From positions 124,001-188,000 of the forward strand of contig NZ_JBDJKW010000002.1 of assembly GCF_039673065.1 (NCBI RefSeq): a stretch of DNA of 64,000 nt, in the 5' to 3' direction. Position 1 is the first letter of the stretch. Every line of letters begins with the position of its first letter. Under the pieces are notes generated by a model. The model ran no database searches and was not told the origin of the DNA. It worked only from the letters and a program-made list of their open reading frames with translations. The translations under genes and the position numbers were made by a program. This DNA is from Allobosea sp039673065 (lineage in GTDB: Bacteria; Pseudomonadota; Alphaproteobacteria; Rhizobiales; Beijerinckiaceae). Positions 8,215 through 17,125 of the stretch are shown here, piece by piece.

Positions 8215-9281
8215 CCGAATCGCTGCCCGATCCCGACCGCCTGCCCAAGGCCCCGCACCCGCGCGTGGCCGGCGAGATCGTCGGCCACGACCGCCAGGAG
8301 CAGGCCTTCCTCGCCGCCCTGCGTTCGGGCCGGCTGCACCATGCCTGGCTGCTCGGCGGGCCGGAGGGGATCGGCAAGGCGAGCTTCGCCTATCGTGTCG
8401 CGCGCTTCATGCTGGCCGAGGGCGATCCGCTGCAGCGGGCTGCCGGCGCGACGAGCCTGGCGACGCGCGACAGCGATGGCGGGGTGCGCAAGGTGCTCGC
8501 CCAGTCGCATCCCGATCTCCATTTGCTGCGCCGGGTGCTGAAGAGCGACGGCAAGGGCCACACCAGCAACATCCCGGTGGACCTGGTGCGCCGGATCATC
8601 GACCGGTTCGGAGCCAGCGCCGGCGAGGGCGGCTGGCGCGTCTGCATCGTCGATTCCAGCGAGGATCTCGACCGCTCCGCCGCCAACGCCCTGCTGAAGT
8701 TGCTCGAGGAGCCGCCCGCACGGGTGCTGTTCCTGATCGTCGCTCATGCGCCGGGCCGCATCCTGCCGACGATCCGCTCGCGCTGCCGGCTCCTCGGCTT
8801 CGAGCCGCTGCGAGAGCCACAGGTGGTGCGCGCGGCCGAGTTGGCGCTGGAGCGCGCCGGGCGCGAGGCCGACCCGTCGGCGCTGGAACGCGCGGCGGCG
8901 CTGGCGGAGGGCTCGGTGCGTCGCGCGCTGACCTATGTCGACCCGGCGACGCTGGCGCTGGTCGAAGCGGTCAGGGCCAGGCTCGACGCCTTGCCGAGCG
9001 TCGATCTCTCGGCGCTGCTGGCGCTCGGCGAGGAGGTCGCCGGCAAGGCGGGCGAGGCGGGCTTCGCTATCCTGATCGAGACCGTGCAGAACTGGCTCGG
9101 CGAGCATCTGCGGGCGCATGCCGGGGCCGGGGCGGCGCGACTTGCGCCTCTGGCGGAGGTGTGGGAGAGATTTGGCCGCGCGGCCCGCGAGGTGGATGTC
9201 TACAATCTCGACCGTCGCCCCCTCGTCATGTCGCTGTTTCACGATCTGTCGGAGGCGGTCGCCCGGTCCCGCGCTGCCTGA
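8211..9281 (+). CDS. holB: DNA polymerase III delta' subunit
   Basis: Clamp-loader subunit of 356 residues. It shows the AAA+ start HAWLLGGPEGIGKAS, a modified P-loop, and the TIRSRC sensor-1 motif typical of delta'. The helical collar domain occupies the C-terminal third. The four-cysteine zinc site of many bacterial delta' proteins is not apparent. The ATG at 8211 overlaps the tmk stop. metG begins 24 bases downstream. Confidence 0.93.
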   Translation: MTESLPDPDRLPKAPHPRVAGEIVGHDRQEQAFLAALRSGRLHHAWLLGGPEGIGKASFAYRVARFMLAEGDPLQRAAGATSLATRDSDGGVRKVLAQSHPDLHLLRRVLKSDGKGHTSNIPVDLVRRIIDRFGASAGEGGWRVCIVDSSEDLDRSAANALLKLLEEPPARVLFLIVAHAPGRILPTIRSRCRLLGFEPLREPQVVRAAELALERAGREADPSALERAAALAEGSVRRALTYVDPATLALVEAVRARLDALPSVDLSALLALGEEVAGKAGEAGFAILIETVQNWLGEHLRAHAGAGAARLAPLAEVWERFGRAAREVDVYNLDRRPLVMSLFHDLSEAVARSRAA

Positions 9282-9305
9282 AACCCTGTTTGAGACCGGA
9301 CTGCC

Positions 9306-10865
9306 ATGGCCTCGGCCCCGAAGTTCTACCTGACGACCGCGATCCACTACACCAACGGCCCGCCGCATATCGGCCACGCCTACGAGATGGTGGCGTCCGA
9401 CGCGATCGCGCGCTTCAAGCGGCTCGACGGCTTCGACGTCTTCGCCATGACCGGCACCGACGAACACGGCCAGAAGGTGCAGCGCACCGCGGCCCAGCAG
9501 GGGCTCTCGCCGAAGCAGTTCGTCGACGGCATCGCCGCGCGCTTCCAGGAGATGGAGCAGCGCCTGGGCTGCTCCTTCGACCGCTTCATCCGCACCACCG
9601 ACGCCGACCACCTGCCCTCGACGCACGAGCTGTGGCGGCGCATGGAGGCCAATGGCGACATCTACCTGTCGAAATATTCCGGCTGGTACTCGATCCGCGA
9701 CGAGGCCTTCTACGGCGAGGAGGAGACCACCCTCCAACCCGACGGAACGCGCCTGGGCGGGCAGGGCACGCCGGTGGAATGGGTCGAGGAGGAGAGCTAC
9801 TTCTTCCGGCTGAAATCCTATCAGGAGCGGCTGCTCAAGCTCTATGCCGACGTCCCGGACTTCATCATGCCGGACACGCGCCGCAACGAGATCGTCTCCT
9901 TCGTCCAGGGCGGGCTGGAAGACCTCTCGATCAGCCGTACCACCTTCGACTGGGGCCTGCCGGTCCCGAACGACCCGAAGCATGTGATGTATGTCTGGGT
10001 CGACGCGCTCAACAACTACCTGACGGGCTGCGGCTTCCCCAACGAGGATGATCCGCGCTGGCATTACTGGCCGGCGGACGTGCACATCATTGGCAAGGAC
10101 ATCGTGCGCTTTCACGCGGTCTACTGGCCGGCCTTCCTGATGGCGGCCGGCCTGCCGCTGCCGCGGCGCGTCTTCGGCCATGGGTTCCTGCTCAACAAGG
10201 GCACCAAGATGTCGAAGTCGCTCGGCAACGTGGTCGACCCCTTCGCGCTGGCGGAGACCTATGGCGTCGACCAGTTGCGCTACTTCTTCATGCGCGAGGT
10301 CTCCTTCGGCCAGGACGGCAATTACAGCCACGAGGCGATCGTCGGCCGCATCAATGCCGACCTCGCCAACGATCTCGGCAATCTGGCGCAGCGCTCGCTG
10401 TCGATGATCGCCAAGAACTGCGAGGGCAGGGTGCCGCAGGCCGACACGCTGACCGAGGGCGACAGAGCCATGCTGGCGCAGGCCGACGGGCTGGTCGCCA
10501 AGGCGCGCGGGGCGATGGGCGAGTTTGCCCTGCATCTGGTGCTGGCCGACATCTGGGCCGTGGTCGCCGAGGCGAACCGCTATTTCGCCAACAACGAGCC
10601 GTGGAAGCTCTCCAAGAGCGATCCGGCCCGGCGCGATACCGTGCTCTACGTCACCATCGAGACGATCCGGCAGGTCGCGATCCTGACGCAGCCCTTCATG
10701 CCGTCCTCGATGGCCAAGCTGCTCGACCTGCTGGCGGTCGACGCCGACGGGCGCGCCTTCGCGGCGTTGGGCGAGGCCGGCCGGCTGGTCAGCGGCACAT
10801 CGCTTCCGGCGCCAAGCGCGGTCTTCCCGCGCTTCGTCGAACCCGAAGGCGGCGAGGCGGCCTGA
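9306..10865 (+). CDS. metG: Methionyl-tRNA synthetase
   Basis: Class I synthetase of 519 residues with the HIGH motif (HIGH at 21-24), GTDEHG, and KMSKS at 301-305. The connective region reads YSGWYSIRDEAF where zinc-binding forms carry cysteines, so this is the zinc-less type. The C-terminal EMAP/tRNA-binding appendix is absent, as usual for this size class in Alphaproteobacteria. Its stop overlaps the tatD start as TGATG. Confidence 0.97.
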   Translation: MASAPKFYLTTAIHYTNGPPHIGHAYEMVASDAIARFKRLDGFDVFAMTGTDEHGQKVQRTAAQQGLSPKQFVDGIAARFQEMEQRLGCSFDRFIRTTDADHLPSTHELWRRMEANGDIYLSKYSGWYSIRDEAFYGEEETTLQPDGTRLGGQGTPVEWVEEESYFFRLKSYQERLLKLYADVPDFIMPDTRRNEIVSFVQGGLEDLSISRTTFDWGLPVPNDPKHVMYVWVDALNNYLTGCGFPNEDDPRWHYWPADVHIIGKDIVRFHAVYWPAFLMAAGLPLPRRVFGHGFLLNKGTKMSKSLGNVVDPFALAETYGVDQLRYFFMREVSFGQDGNYSHEAIVGRINADLANDLGNLAQRSLSMIAKNCEGRVPQADTLTEGDRAMLAQADGLVAKARGAMGEFALHLVLADIWAVVAEANRYFANNEPWKLSKSDPARRDTVLYVTIETIRQVAILTQPFMPSSMAKLLDLLAVDADGRAFAALGEAGRLVSGTSLPAPSAVFPRFVEPEGGEAA

Positions 10866-11665
10866 TGCTGATCGATACCCATTGCCATCTCGATTTCCCG
10901 GATTTCGCCGAGGATATCGAGGGTTATGTCGCGCGCGCCAAGGCGGCGGGCGTCTCGCGGATGGTGACGATTTCCACCCGCGTCGCGCGCTTCGCCGACT
11001 ATGCGGCGTTGGCCGAGCGCTTCGACACGGTCTGGTGCAGCGTCGGCACGCATCCTCATGCCGCGCATGAGGAACTCGACGTCACCGCCGAGCAGCTGGT
11101 CGCGTTGTCGCGCCATCCGCGCTGCGTCGCCATCGGCGAGGCCGGGCTCGACTATCACTATGACAGCAGCCCGCGCGAGGCGCAGGCGCAGGGCTTCCTC
11201 ACCCATATCGCGGCGGCGCGCGAAAGCCGACTGCCGCTGGTGATCCATGCCCGCGAGGCGGACGAGGACGTGGCGGCGATCCTGCGTGCCGAAATGGCCA
11301 AGGGCGCCTTCTCGGCGATCCTGCACTGCTTCACCGCCGGCTCGATGCTGGCGCGCACCGGGGTCGAACTCGGCCACTACGTCTCGTTCTCGGGCATCCT
11401 GACCTTCAAGACCTCGGAGGCGCTGCGCGAGATCGCGCGCTCGGTCCCGATGGACCGGCTGCTGGTCGAGACCGACGCGCCCTATCTCGCGCCGGTGCCC
11501 TATCGCGGCAAGCGCAACCAGCCGGCCTATGTCGTTGAGACCGCAAAGGTGCTCGCCGAGGTGAAGGGCGTCTCCTATGAGGAGATGGCGCGCATCACCT
11601 CGGAGAACGCCCGGCGCTGCTACTGGAAGATGGACAACGCCGCGCCGCTGGCGCAGGTCGCCTGA
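10865..11665 (+). CDS. tatD: TatD family metal-dependent deoxyribonuclease
   Basis: Protein of 266 residues with the TatD amidohydrolase-fold ligands: THCHLDF (His6, His8), GEAGLDYH, VIHARE, LHCF and ETDAPYL. Family members are Mg2+-dependent 3'-5' DNases used in DNA repair and quality control. The ATG overlaps the metG stop by one base; the order metG-tatD is widespread. A PhnP-like hydrolase follows after 20 bases. Confidence 0.93.
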   Translation: MLIDTHCHLDFPDFAEDIEGYVARAKAAGVSRMVTISTRVARFADYAALAERFDTVWCSVGTHPHAAHEELDVTAEQLVALSRHPRCVAIGEAGLDYHYDSSPREAQAQGFLTHIAAARESRLPLVIHAREADEDVAAILRAEMAKGAFSAILHCFTAGSMLARTGVELGHYVSFSGILTFKTSEALREIARSVPMDRLLVETDAPYLAPVPYRGKRNQPAYVVETAKVLAEVKGVSYEEMARITSENARRCYWKMDNAAPLAQVA

Positions 11666-11685
11666 GGAGGTCGCGCGGCCCCGCC

Positions 11686-12483
11686 ATGGCGATCGAGATC
11701 ACGATCCTCGGTTGTGGCTCCTCCGGCGGCGTGCCGCGGCCGGGCTCGGGCTGGGGTGCCTGCGATCCCGTCGATCCGCGCAACCGCCGCCGGCGCTGCT
11801 CGATCCTGGTCGAGCGCCGGGGCGAGGGCGGCGCCACCTCCGTGCTCGTCGACACCTCGCCGGACCTGCGCGAGCAGTTGCTCTCGGCCGAGATCGGTCG
11901 GCTGGACGCCGTCCTCTTCAGCCACGACCATGCCGACCACACCCATGGCATCGACGATCTGCGGGCGCTCGTGCTGCACATGCGCCGGCGCATCCCGGTC
12001 TATGCCGACGCGCCGACCAGCGCGACGCTGCGGGCGCGCTTCGGCTATCTGTTCGAGACGCCGCCCGGCAGCCTCTACCCCCCGATCCTCGATCTGCTGC
12101 CGATGGCGGCGGGTGAGACGGTGAGGCTGAACGGTCCCGGCGGGGCGATCGACGCGCTGCCCTTCCTGCTCGAGCACGGGCCGGGCTATCAAGCGCTCGG
12201 CTTCCGCTTCGGCGACGTCGCCTATGCCCCGGACGTCAGCGAGATTCCGCCCGCGGCCATGGCAGCGATGCGGGATCTTGACCTCCTGATCCTCGACTGC
12301 CTGCGCGAGGCGCCGCATCCGAGCCATTTCAACCTCGACCGCTCGCTGGAGGCGATCGAGGCGCTGAAGCCGCGGCGCACGGTGCTGACCAACCTGCATG
12401 TCGATTTCGATTACACGAGTCTTTCCAGGCGCCTGCCGGCAGGTGTTGAACCGGCTTACGACGGCATGACGCTGCGCGCCTGA
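11686..12483 (+). CDS. MBL-fold metallo-hydrolase, PhnP-like
   Basis: Protein of 265 residues. It opens with the PhnP-type glycine-rich strand LGCGSSGGVPRPG and carries the metallo-beta-lactamase motif HDHADH (residues 80-85). Later metal ligands are in APDVSE, LDCLRE and LHVDFDY. PhnP and relatives hydrolyse cyclic or diester phosphates. The conserved metG-tatD-MBL order suggests a housekeeping role rather than phosphonate degradation, and no phn genes are present. The exact substrate is unknown. Confidence 0.87.
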   Translation: MAIEITILGCGSSGGVPRPGSGWGACDPVDPRNRRRRCSILVERRGEGGATSVLVDTSPDLREQLLSAEIGRLDAVLFSHDHADHTHGIDDLRALVLHMRRRIPVYADAPTSATLRARFGYLFETPPGSLYPPILDLLPMAAGETVRLNGPGGAIDALPFLLEHGPGYQALGFRFGDVAYAPDVSEIPPAAMAAMRDLDLLILDCLREAPHPSHFNLDRSLEAIEALKPRRTVLTNLHVDFDYTSLSRRLPAGVEPAYDGMTLRA

Positions 12484-12543
12484 GCGCGCGGAGAGCTTTG
12501 GAAGGCGCCGGTCGACAGGCCGGCGGCAGACGGGAACCCGGAC

Positions 12544-12891
12544 ATGGTCACGCTCTACGGCATCAGGAACTGCGACACGATGAAGAAGGCGTGGAGCTGG
12601 CTCGACGCGCAGGGCGTCGCCTACGACTTTCACGACTACAAGAAGGCGGGAATCGACCGCGCGCGGCTCGAAGGCTGGGTGAAGGAGCTCGGCTGGGAGA
12701 CGCTGCTGAACAAGGCGGGCACAACCTTCCGCAAGCTGCCCGAGGCCGACAGGCAGGGCCTCGACGCCGAAAAGGCGATCGCGCTGATGCTGGCGCAGCC
12801 GAGCCTGATCAAGCGCCCGGTGCTCGATCTCGGAAGCAGGCGCCTCGTCGGTTTCAAGCCGGAGGCCTACGCGCAGGCCTTCGCCGGCTGA
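12544..12891 (+). CDS. ArsC/Spx-like reductase (YffB type)
   Basis: Small thioredoxin-fold protein of 115 residues. The single active-site Cys is in GIRNCDTMKKA (Cys10), the sequence typical of YffB proteins; the CxxC of Spx is absent. The KRPVLD loop with its cis-proline is present. YffB-like proteins are thought to act as glutathione-dependent thiol reductases rather than arsenate reductases, and no ars genes are near. It lies between the PhnP-like gene and tgt on the same strand, with a 60-base gap before it. Confidence 0.88.
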   Translation: MVTLYGIRNCDTMKKAWSWLDAQGVAYDFHDYKKAGIDRARLEGWVKELGWETLLNKAGTTFRKLPEADRQGLDAEKAIALMLAQPSLIKRPVLDLGSRRLVGFKPEAYAQAFAG

Positions 12892-12975
12892 TTCAAGACC
12901 GGGCGGCGGAGCGCACAGCCCCGCCCGGCATCCGCCGCACTTCCGCCGGCCCGCGCCTTGGGCTAGGCCGGCGGC

Positions 12976-14100
12976 ATGACCAGCGAATTCAGTTTCCATC
13001 TGCTCGGCCGCGACCGAGCCGCCCGCACCGGCGAGATCCGCATGCCGCGCGGGACGATCCGCACGCCGGCCTTCATGCCGGTCGGCACCGCCGCGACCGT
13101 CAAGGGCATGTATCCCGAGCAGGTCCGCCAGCTCGGCGCCGACGTGGTGCTCGGCAACACCTATCACCTGATGCTGCGGCCGGGCGCCGAGCGGGTGGCG
13201 CGCCTCGGCGGGCTGCATCGCTTCATGAACTGGCCGCACCCGATCCTGACCGATTCCGGCGGCTTCCAGGTGATGTCGCTGGCCAATCTGCGCAAGCTGA
13301 CCGAGGAGGGCGTGACTTTCCGCTCGCATATCGACGGCTCGAAGCATGTGCTGAGCCCGGAGCGCTCGGTCGAGATCCAGAACCTGCTCGGCTCCGACAT
13401 CGTGATGCAGCTCGACGAGTGCGTCTCGCTGCCCTGCGAGGACAAGGTCGCCGAGAAGGCGATGCGCCTGTCGCTGCGCTGGGCCGAGCGCTGCAAGACC
13501 GCCTTCGGCACCCAGCCGGGTCGGGCGCTGTTCGGCATCGTGCAAGGCGGGATCGTGCCGCGGCTGCGCGTCGAGAGCGCACGCGAACTGGCGGCCATGG
13601 ATCTCAAGGGCTACGCGATCGGCGGGCTGGCCGTCGGCGAGCCGCAGGCCGATATGCTGGCGACGATCGAGGTGGTCGAGCCGCATCTGCCGCAGGAGAA
13701 GCCGCGCTACCTGATGGGCGTCGGCACGCCAGACGATATCGTGCAGGCGGTCTGCCGCGGCGTCGACATGTTCGACTGCGTGATGCCGACGCGCGCCGGC
13801 CGCCATGGCCAGATCTTCACCCGCTTCGGCCGGATGAACCTGAAGAACGCCCGCCATGCGGAGGATCCGCGGCCGATCGATCCGGAATCGTCCTGCCCGG
13901 CGGCCAATGGCTATTCGCGCGCCTATCTGCACCATCTGGTCAAGGCCGAGGAGATGCTCGGCAAGATGCTGCTGACCTGCGTCAACCTCGCCTATTACCA
14001 GGAGCTGATGGCCGGACTGCGCGCCGCCATCGCCGAGGGGCGCCTCGCCGATTTCGTGGTGCAGACCCGCGAGGGCTGGGAACGGGGCGACCCCGCGTGA
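12976..14100 (+). CDS. tgt: tRNA-guanine transglycosylase (queuine tRNA-ribosyltransferase) with degenerate zinc site
   Basis: Protein of 374 residues that exchanges guanine 34 of GUN-anticodon tRNAs for preQ1. The catalytic core is intact: LTDSGGFQ, GIVQGG, GGLAVGEP, and DCVMPTRAGRHG with the nucleophilic Asp region. The zinc site is not: the usual CxCxxC reads SSCPAA (Ser305, Cys307, Ala310), and the distal His of the HNL motif is Val336 in TCVNLAYY. Only one of four ligands is kept. The GTG of the next gene overlaps the stop. queF, the preQ1-forming enzyme, is about 5 kb downstream. Confidence 0.95.
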   Translation: MTSEFSFHLLGRDRAARTGEIRMPRGTIRTPAFMPVGTAATVKGMYPEQVRQLGADVVLGNTYHLMLRPGAERVARLGGLHRFMNWPHPILTDSGGFQVMSLANLRKLTEEGVTFRSHIDGSKHVLSPERSVEIQNLLGSDIVMQLDECVSLPCEDKVAEKAMRLSLRWAERCKTAFGTQPGRALFGIVQGGIVPRLRVESARELAAMDLKGYAIGGLAVGEPQADMLATIEVVEPHLPQEKPRYLMGVGTPDDIVQAVCRGVDMFDCVMPTRAGRHGQIFTRFGRMNLKNARHAEDPRPIDPESSCPAANGYSRAYLHHLVKAEEMLGKMLLTCVNLAYYQELMAGLRAAIAEGRLADFVVQTREGWERGDPA

Positions 14101-14909
14101 TCGACCTCTGGCTGGCGGCCCTGCTGTTCAAGATGGCGGCGGCCGCCGCCATCGTCGTCGCCTGCTCGGTTATCGCCGAGCGCAGCGGGCCCCTGCTGGC
14201 CGCCATGATCGCGACGCTGCCGATCTCGTCCGGCCCGGTCTACGTCTTCCTGGCACTTGAGCACGATGCCGCCTTCATCGCCGCCGGCTCGCCCGGCAGC
14301 GTCGTCGCCGACCTCGCCAATGCCGGCTTCTCGGTCGGCTACATCCTGATGGCGCAGCGCTTCGGCACCGTCGTCAGCCTCGGCACGGCGCTGGCCGGCT
14401 GGCTCGCCTCCGTGGTGGTGCTGCGCTGGCTCGCCTTGCCGTTCTTGGTGCTCGTCGTGCTGTTGCCGGTGGTGTTCGGCGCCGTGCATCTCTGGGCGCG
14501 GCCCTATCTCGCGGCGCGGCCCAGCGCGCCGCCGCCGCGCGCCTGGTTCATCATCCCGATGCGGGCGGCGATCGTCGCGCTGGTCGCCGGCGGCGTCACC
14601 GCGCTGAGCAACGCCGCGGGGCCGAGCCTGACCGGCGTGCTCGCCACCATGCCGGTGGTGCTGTCGAGCCTGTGCGCCTTCCTGCAGCCGCGGATCGGCG
14701 GGCCGGCCACGGCGGCGGTGATCGCCAACAGCCAGCTCGGCCTGATCGGCTTCGGGTTCGGACTGGCCTCGCTCCACGTCACGGCGCTGCCGCTCGGCGT
14801 CTGGGGGGCGCTCGCGGTCGGCCTGGTGATCTGCGTCGCCTGGAACGGCATGCTGATGGCGCTGGACTGGCGCCGCCGCACCGCCGGCGCGCGCCGCGCC
14901 CAGGCTTAG
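14097..14909 (+). CDS. Integral membrane protein of unknown function with internal duplication, coupled to tgt
   Basis: Protein of 270 residues starting with GTG that overlaps the tgt stop as GTGA. It is almost entirely hydrophobic, with about eight predicted helices and a proline-rich loop near 140-150. Two halves share a motif: GPLLAAMIATLP at 31-42 and GPSLTGVLATMP at 175-186, 144 residues apart, each at a similar place in a helix pair. Duplicated halves are typical of small transporters. I do not recognise the family, and it does not look like the YhhQ-type queuosine-precursor transporter. Coupling to tgt makes a link to queuosine precursors possible but unproven. Confidence 0.8.
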   Translation: MIDLWLAALLFKMAAAAAIVVACSVIAERSGPLLAAMIATLPISSGPVYVFLALEHDAAFIAAGSPGSVVADLANAGFSVGYILMAQRFGTVVSLGTALAGWLASVVVLRWLALPFLVLVVLLPVVFGAVHLWARPYLAARPSAPPPRAWFIIPMRAAIVALVAGGVTALSNAAGPSLTGVLATMPVVLSSLCAFLQPRIGGPATAAVIANSQLGLIGFGFGLASLHVTALPLGVWGALAVGLVICVAWNGMLMALDWRRRTAGARRAQA

Positions 14910-15215
14910 GGCCTATTCAGGAGGGGCGCCGGATCTGATGCAGGCTCATGAGGAGTTTGGATATGCGTGATCTCGCTGCACTTGAAATATGGATACACTT
15001 GGTCAAACAGCGCCGGCGGATTCAAGTGGAAACGGCATGTCAAAGTCATTGCAGTTGCCCAAAATCTGAGCCATAAGCCGCCGGCATCGCAAGCATACGA
15101 TCCTGACTGGCGCTCAGTTTGCCAAAATGACGGTAAAGCGAGCCAAATGAACTTGTGAATGCTGACAAGACAAAATCGCTCTCGCTTCACAAGATCCGGA
15201 TACAGGTATCGACAT
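14910..15215. other. Lower-GC intergenic segment
   Basis: About 306 bases with visibly more A+T than the flanking genes (near 50% G+C from about 14935). Short open frames exist on both strands, but none has a convincing ribosome binding site, codon pattern or recognisable product. No insertion-sequence ends or tRNA were seen. It may be recently acquired DNA or a decayed gene. Confidence 0.5.
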
Positions 15216-15626
15216 ATGATCAAGAAGACTTTTCAAGCGCCCGTTTTTGTCTTGTCTCTTTCGCTGTCCCTTGGGGTCTCATTGTCGGGCGCTGGCGCGC
15301 AAAGCACAGCGGATTCCGCCTATCTGGAGCGACGCAACGATCACGGCATCGTTGTGTATTGCAGCAGCAAGGGCTTGCTTGACGCGGATGCCGAGCAGTT
15401 TTTCAAGGTCGGCACGGACGAGATGTTTGGCGAAGTTAAGAACACGCCTGAAGCCGACCTGCATGAACAGAAGGGCCGCGATGGGATTTCCTATCTCCAG
15501 GGCGAGGAACAGTCACTGGCCGATCTGGCTGAAGCGAACGACGTCAGCGTCGCCGAGGTCTGCGGCAAGTACAAGACTCAGATCACCCTTGGACGCATGA
15601 TGGCAAAAAGGAAGGCCGGCAAGTAA
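15216..15626 (+). CDS. Small predicted secreted protein of unknown function
   Basis: A 136-residue protein with a clear Sec signal peptide: two Lys, a hydrophobic core at about 8-24, and an Ala/Gly-rich cleavage region ending near GAGAQS. The mature part is acidic, and its two cysteines (49 and 116) could form one disulfide in the periplasm. The C-terminus is Lys/Arg-rich. I do not recognise the family. Codon use and G+C are lower than in neighbours, and the gene stands alone between a plus-strand membrane gene and a minus-strand transporter, so horizontal acquisition is plausible. The ATG at 15216 begins the signal peptide; the earlier in-frame ATG at 15159 would bury it. Confidence 0.7.
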   Translation: MIKKTFQAPVFVLSLSLSLGVSLSGAGAQSTADSAYLERRNDHGIVVYCSSKGLLDADAEQFFKVGTDEMFGEVKNTPEADLHEQKGRDGISYLQGEEQSLADLAEANDVSVAEVCGKYKTQITLGRMMAKRKAGK

Positions 15627-16004
15627 TCGGCGCAGCAAGACGAGGCGCGATGCAAAGCCGTTGCCGCGCTCTCTTCTCCGGCAGCAACTGTTCCGCACAT
15701 GATGCTGGCATCGGCCGCATCGGCGGATGAAACGCAGCAGCGGTACGACCCCTTGAGACCCCGGCTCGGCCTGATCAGGCATTGCGTCGAGCCGGGCTAC
15801 TCGAGCGACGATGCGGTCAAGGCCCTGCCGGAGTATCGTCAGTGTTCTGCTGCCCCTGCCGGGCTCAGGCCGCATTGCGGCGCAATCGCAGAGGGATCCT
15901 GCTCGGCAGGCCGAACGGGTGGCGACGGGGCGCCGGCCGCTACGATCGCTGCCCGACCGTCTGCCTGGCTGCCATGGCCCTCGCAGCGACCGCGCTCCTT
16001 CCGG
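15627..16004. other. Gene-poor segment, possibly with decayed coding sequence
   Basis: About 378 bases between convergent genes. A plus-strand frame from 15699 to 16010 begins like a short signal peptide followed by a plausible hydrophilic stretch (to about base 15850). It then turns into low-quality sequence and runs antisense into the transporter gene. It could be the remnant of a small periplasmic protein gene. No terminator with a T-tract and no RNA gene was recognised. Confidence 0.4.
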
Positions 16005-16946
16005 CTATGAGTCGCGAGCCTGGCGGGGCTGCACGCCCGGCCGTCGCAGCGATGCGAAGAACAGGCCGGATACGATGAAGACGATGCCGACGATCTGGAG
16101 CCAGCCGGGGATCTCGCCGAGCAGCGGGATCGCCAGCACGGTGCCGACTACCGGGATCATCGGCGGAAAGCGCCCGGCGACCGAGGGGCCCAGGATCGGA
16201 GCCGACCAGCTCCAGAGCCAGAGCCCGACGACGACGTTGAGCACGCCCTGATTGACCGCGTGGACGAGCAGGACCCACCAGGGCGCGACGTCGAAGCCGC
16301 GGAACCAGAACAGGAAGTAGAACGGCAAATAGAGCATCGAGAGTACGGAGACGACGGCCGTGCCCTTCAGCGGGTCGACGCGCCAGAGCTGGATCGCCAG
16401 TGGATAGCCGCCCCAGATCAGCCCGACGCCGAGAAAGCAGAGATCGCCGAACAGGATTTCGGGCCTGGCCTGGCTGGTGCCGGCGATGCCGAGGCAGGCG
16501 AGGCCGATCAGCACCGCGACGACGCCCAGCACGAGATTGCGGGTCAGCTTGGCGCCGAAGAGCACGACGCCGCCGACGATGCCGATCAGCGTCACGGTGC
16601 CGGGGCCGATCACGGCGCCATGGGCGGCGGGCGCGTAGGTCAGCCCCGTCATCACCAGGAAGCTCATCGGAAAGCCGCCCATGACCGCGAGCGTCAGCGC
16701 GCGGCGGAAGCCCAGACCGCCCCAGCTGCGCACGCCCCCGGCCATCAGGAAGGTCGGCAGCAGGATGGCGCCGGCGGTGGCGAAGCGCAGTGCCAGCACG
16801 TCGTGCGAGGTCAGCCCGTTCAGGACGGCGTGGCGGCTGATCGGGAAGTTGGCGCCGAAGATCAGGATCGCGACGGCCAGCCCGGCGAAGGCGAGACGCC
16901 AGCGCTGCCGATCGTCGGCCGCTGCGCGGGGAGACGAGGATTCCAT
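16005..16946 (-). CDS. DMT superfamily transporter, EamA type
   Basis: Protein of 313 residues with about ten hydrophobic helices arranged as two EamA repeats. The first begins near LAVAILIFGANFPISRHAVLNG, the typical start of such carriers. The second begins near LIWGGYPLAIQLWRVDPL. Members export or import amino acids, drugs or other metabolites; the substrate cannot be predicted. It stands alone on the minus strand, and its start is separated from the divergent gene at 17126 by 179 bases. Confidence 0.88.
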   Translation of the reverse strand: MESSSPRAAADDRQRWRLAFAGLAVAILIFGANFPISRHAVLNGLTSHDVLALRFATAGAILLPTFLMAGGVRSWGGLGFRRALTLAVMGGFPMSFLVMTGLTYAPAAHGAVIGPGTVTLIGIVGGVVLFGAKLTRNLVLGVVAVLIGLACLGIAGTSQARPEILFGDLCFLGVGLIWGGYPLAIQLWRVDPLKGTAVVSVLSMLYLPFYFLFWFRGFDVAPWWVLLVHAVNQGVLNVVVGLWLWSWSAPILGPSVAGRFPPMIPVVGTVLAIPLLGEIPGWLQIVGIVFIVSGLFFASLRRPGVQPRQARDS

Positions 16947-17125
16947 GCAAGGGCGATCCTACGTCGCTGGGCTGCTGCCGCGGTAGGCGGGGCGGAGCAT
17001 GCCATGCCCGCGCCGGGCGCGTCCGGGCTTCGCCATGCCCTGCCCAACTCCCGCCGAAATGGCGCCCTGCGCGCGTCAAGGATGGGCGGCTTGAGTGGCG
17101 CCGTCCTGCCATCGGAGCCGCCGTC

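Noticed and set aside
7872..13935. Long minus-strand frames opposite tmk-holB-metG and opposite tatD-tgt
   Set aside because: They are Arg/Ala/Gly-rich shadows antisense to conserved enzymes with clear motifs.
14906..15223. Minus-strand frame of 105 codons in the lower-GC segment
   Set aside because: No recognisable domain, no ribosome binding site, and it overlaps the region upstream of the secreted protein gene; it could be a transposase scrap, but nothing supports that.
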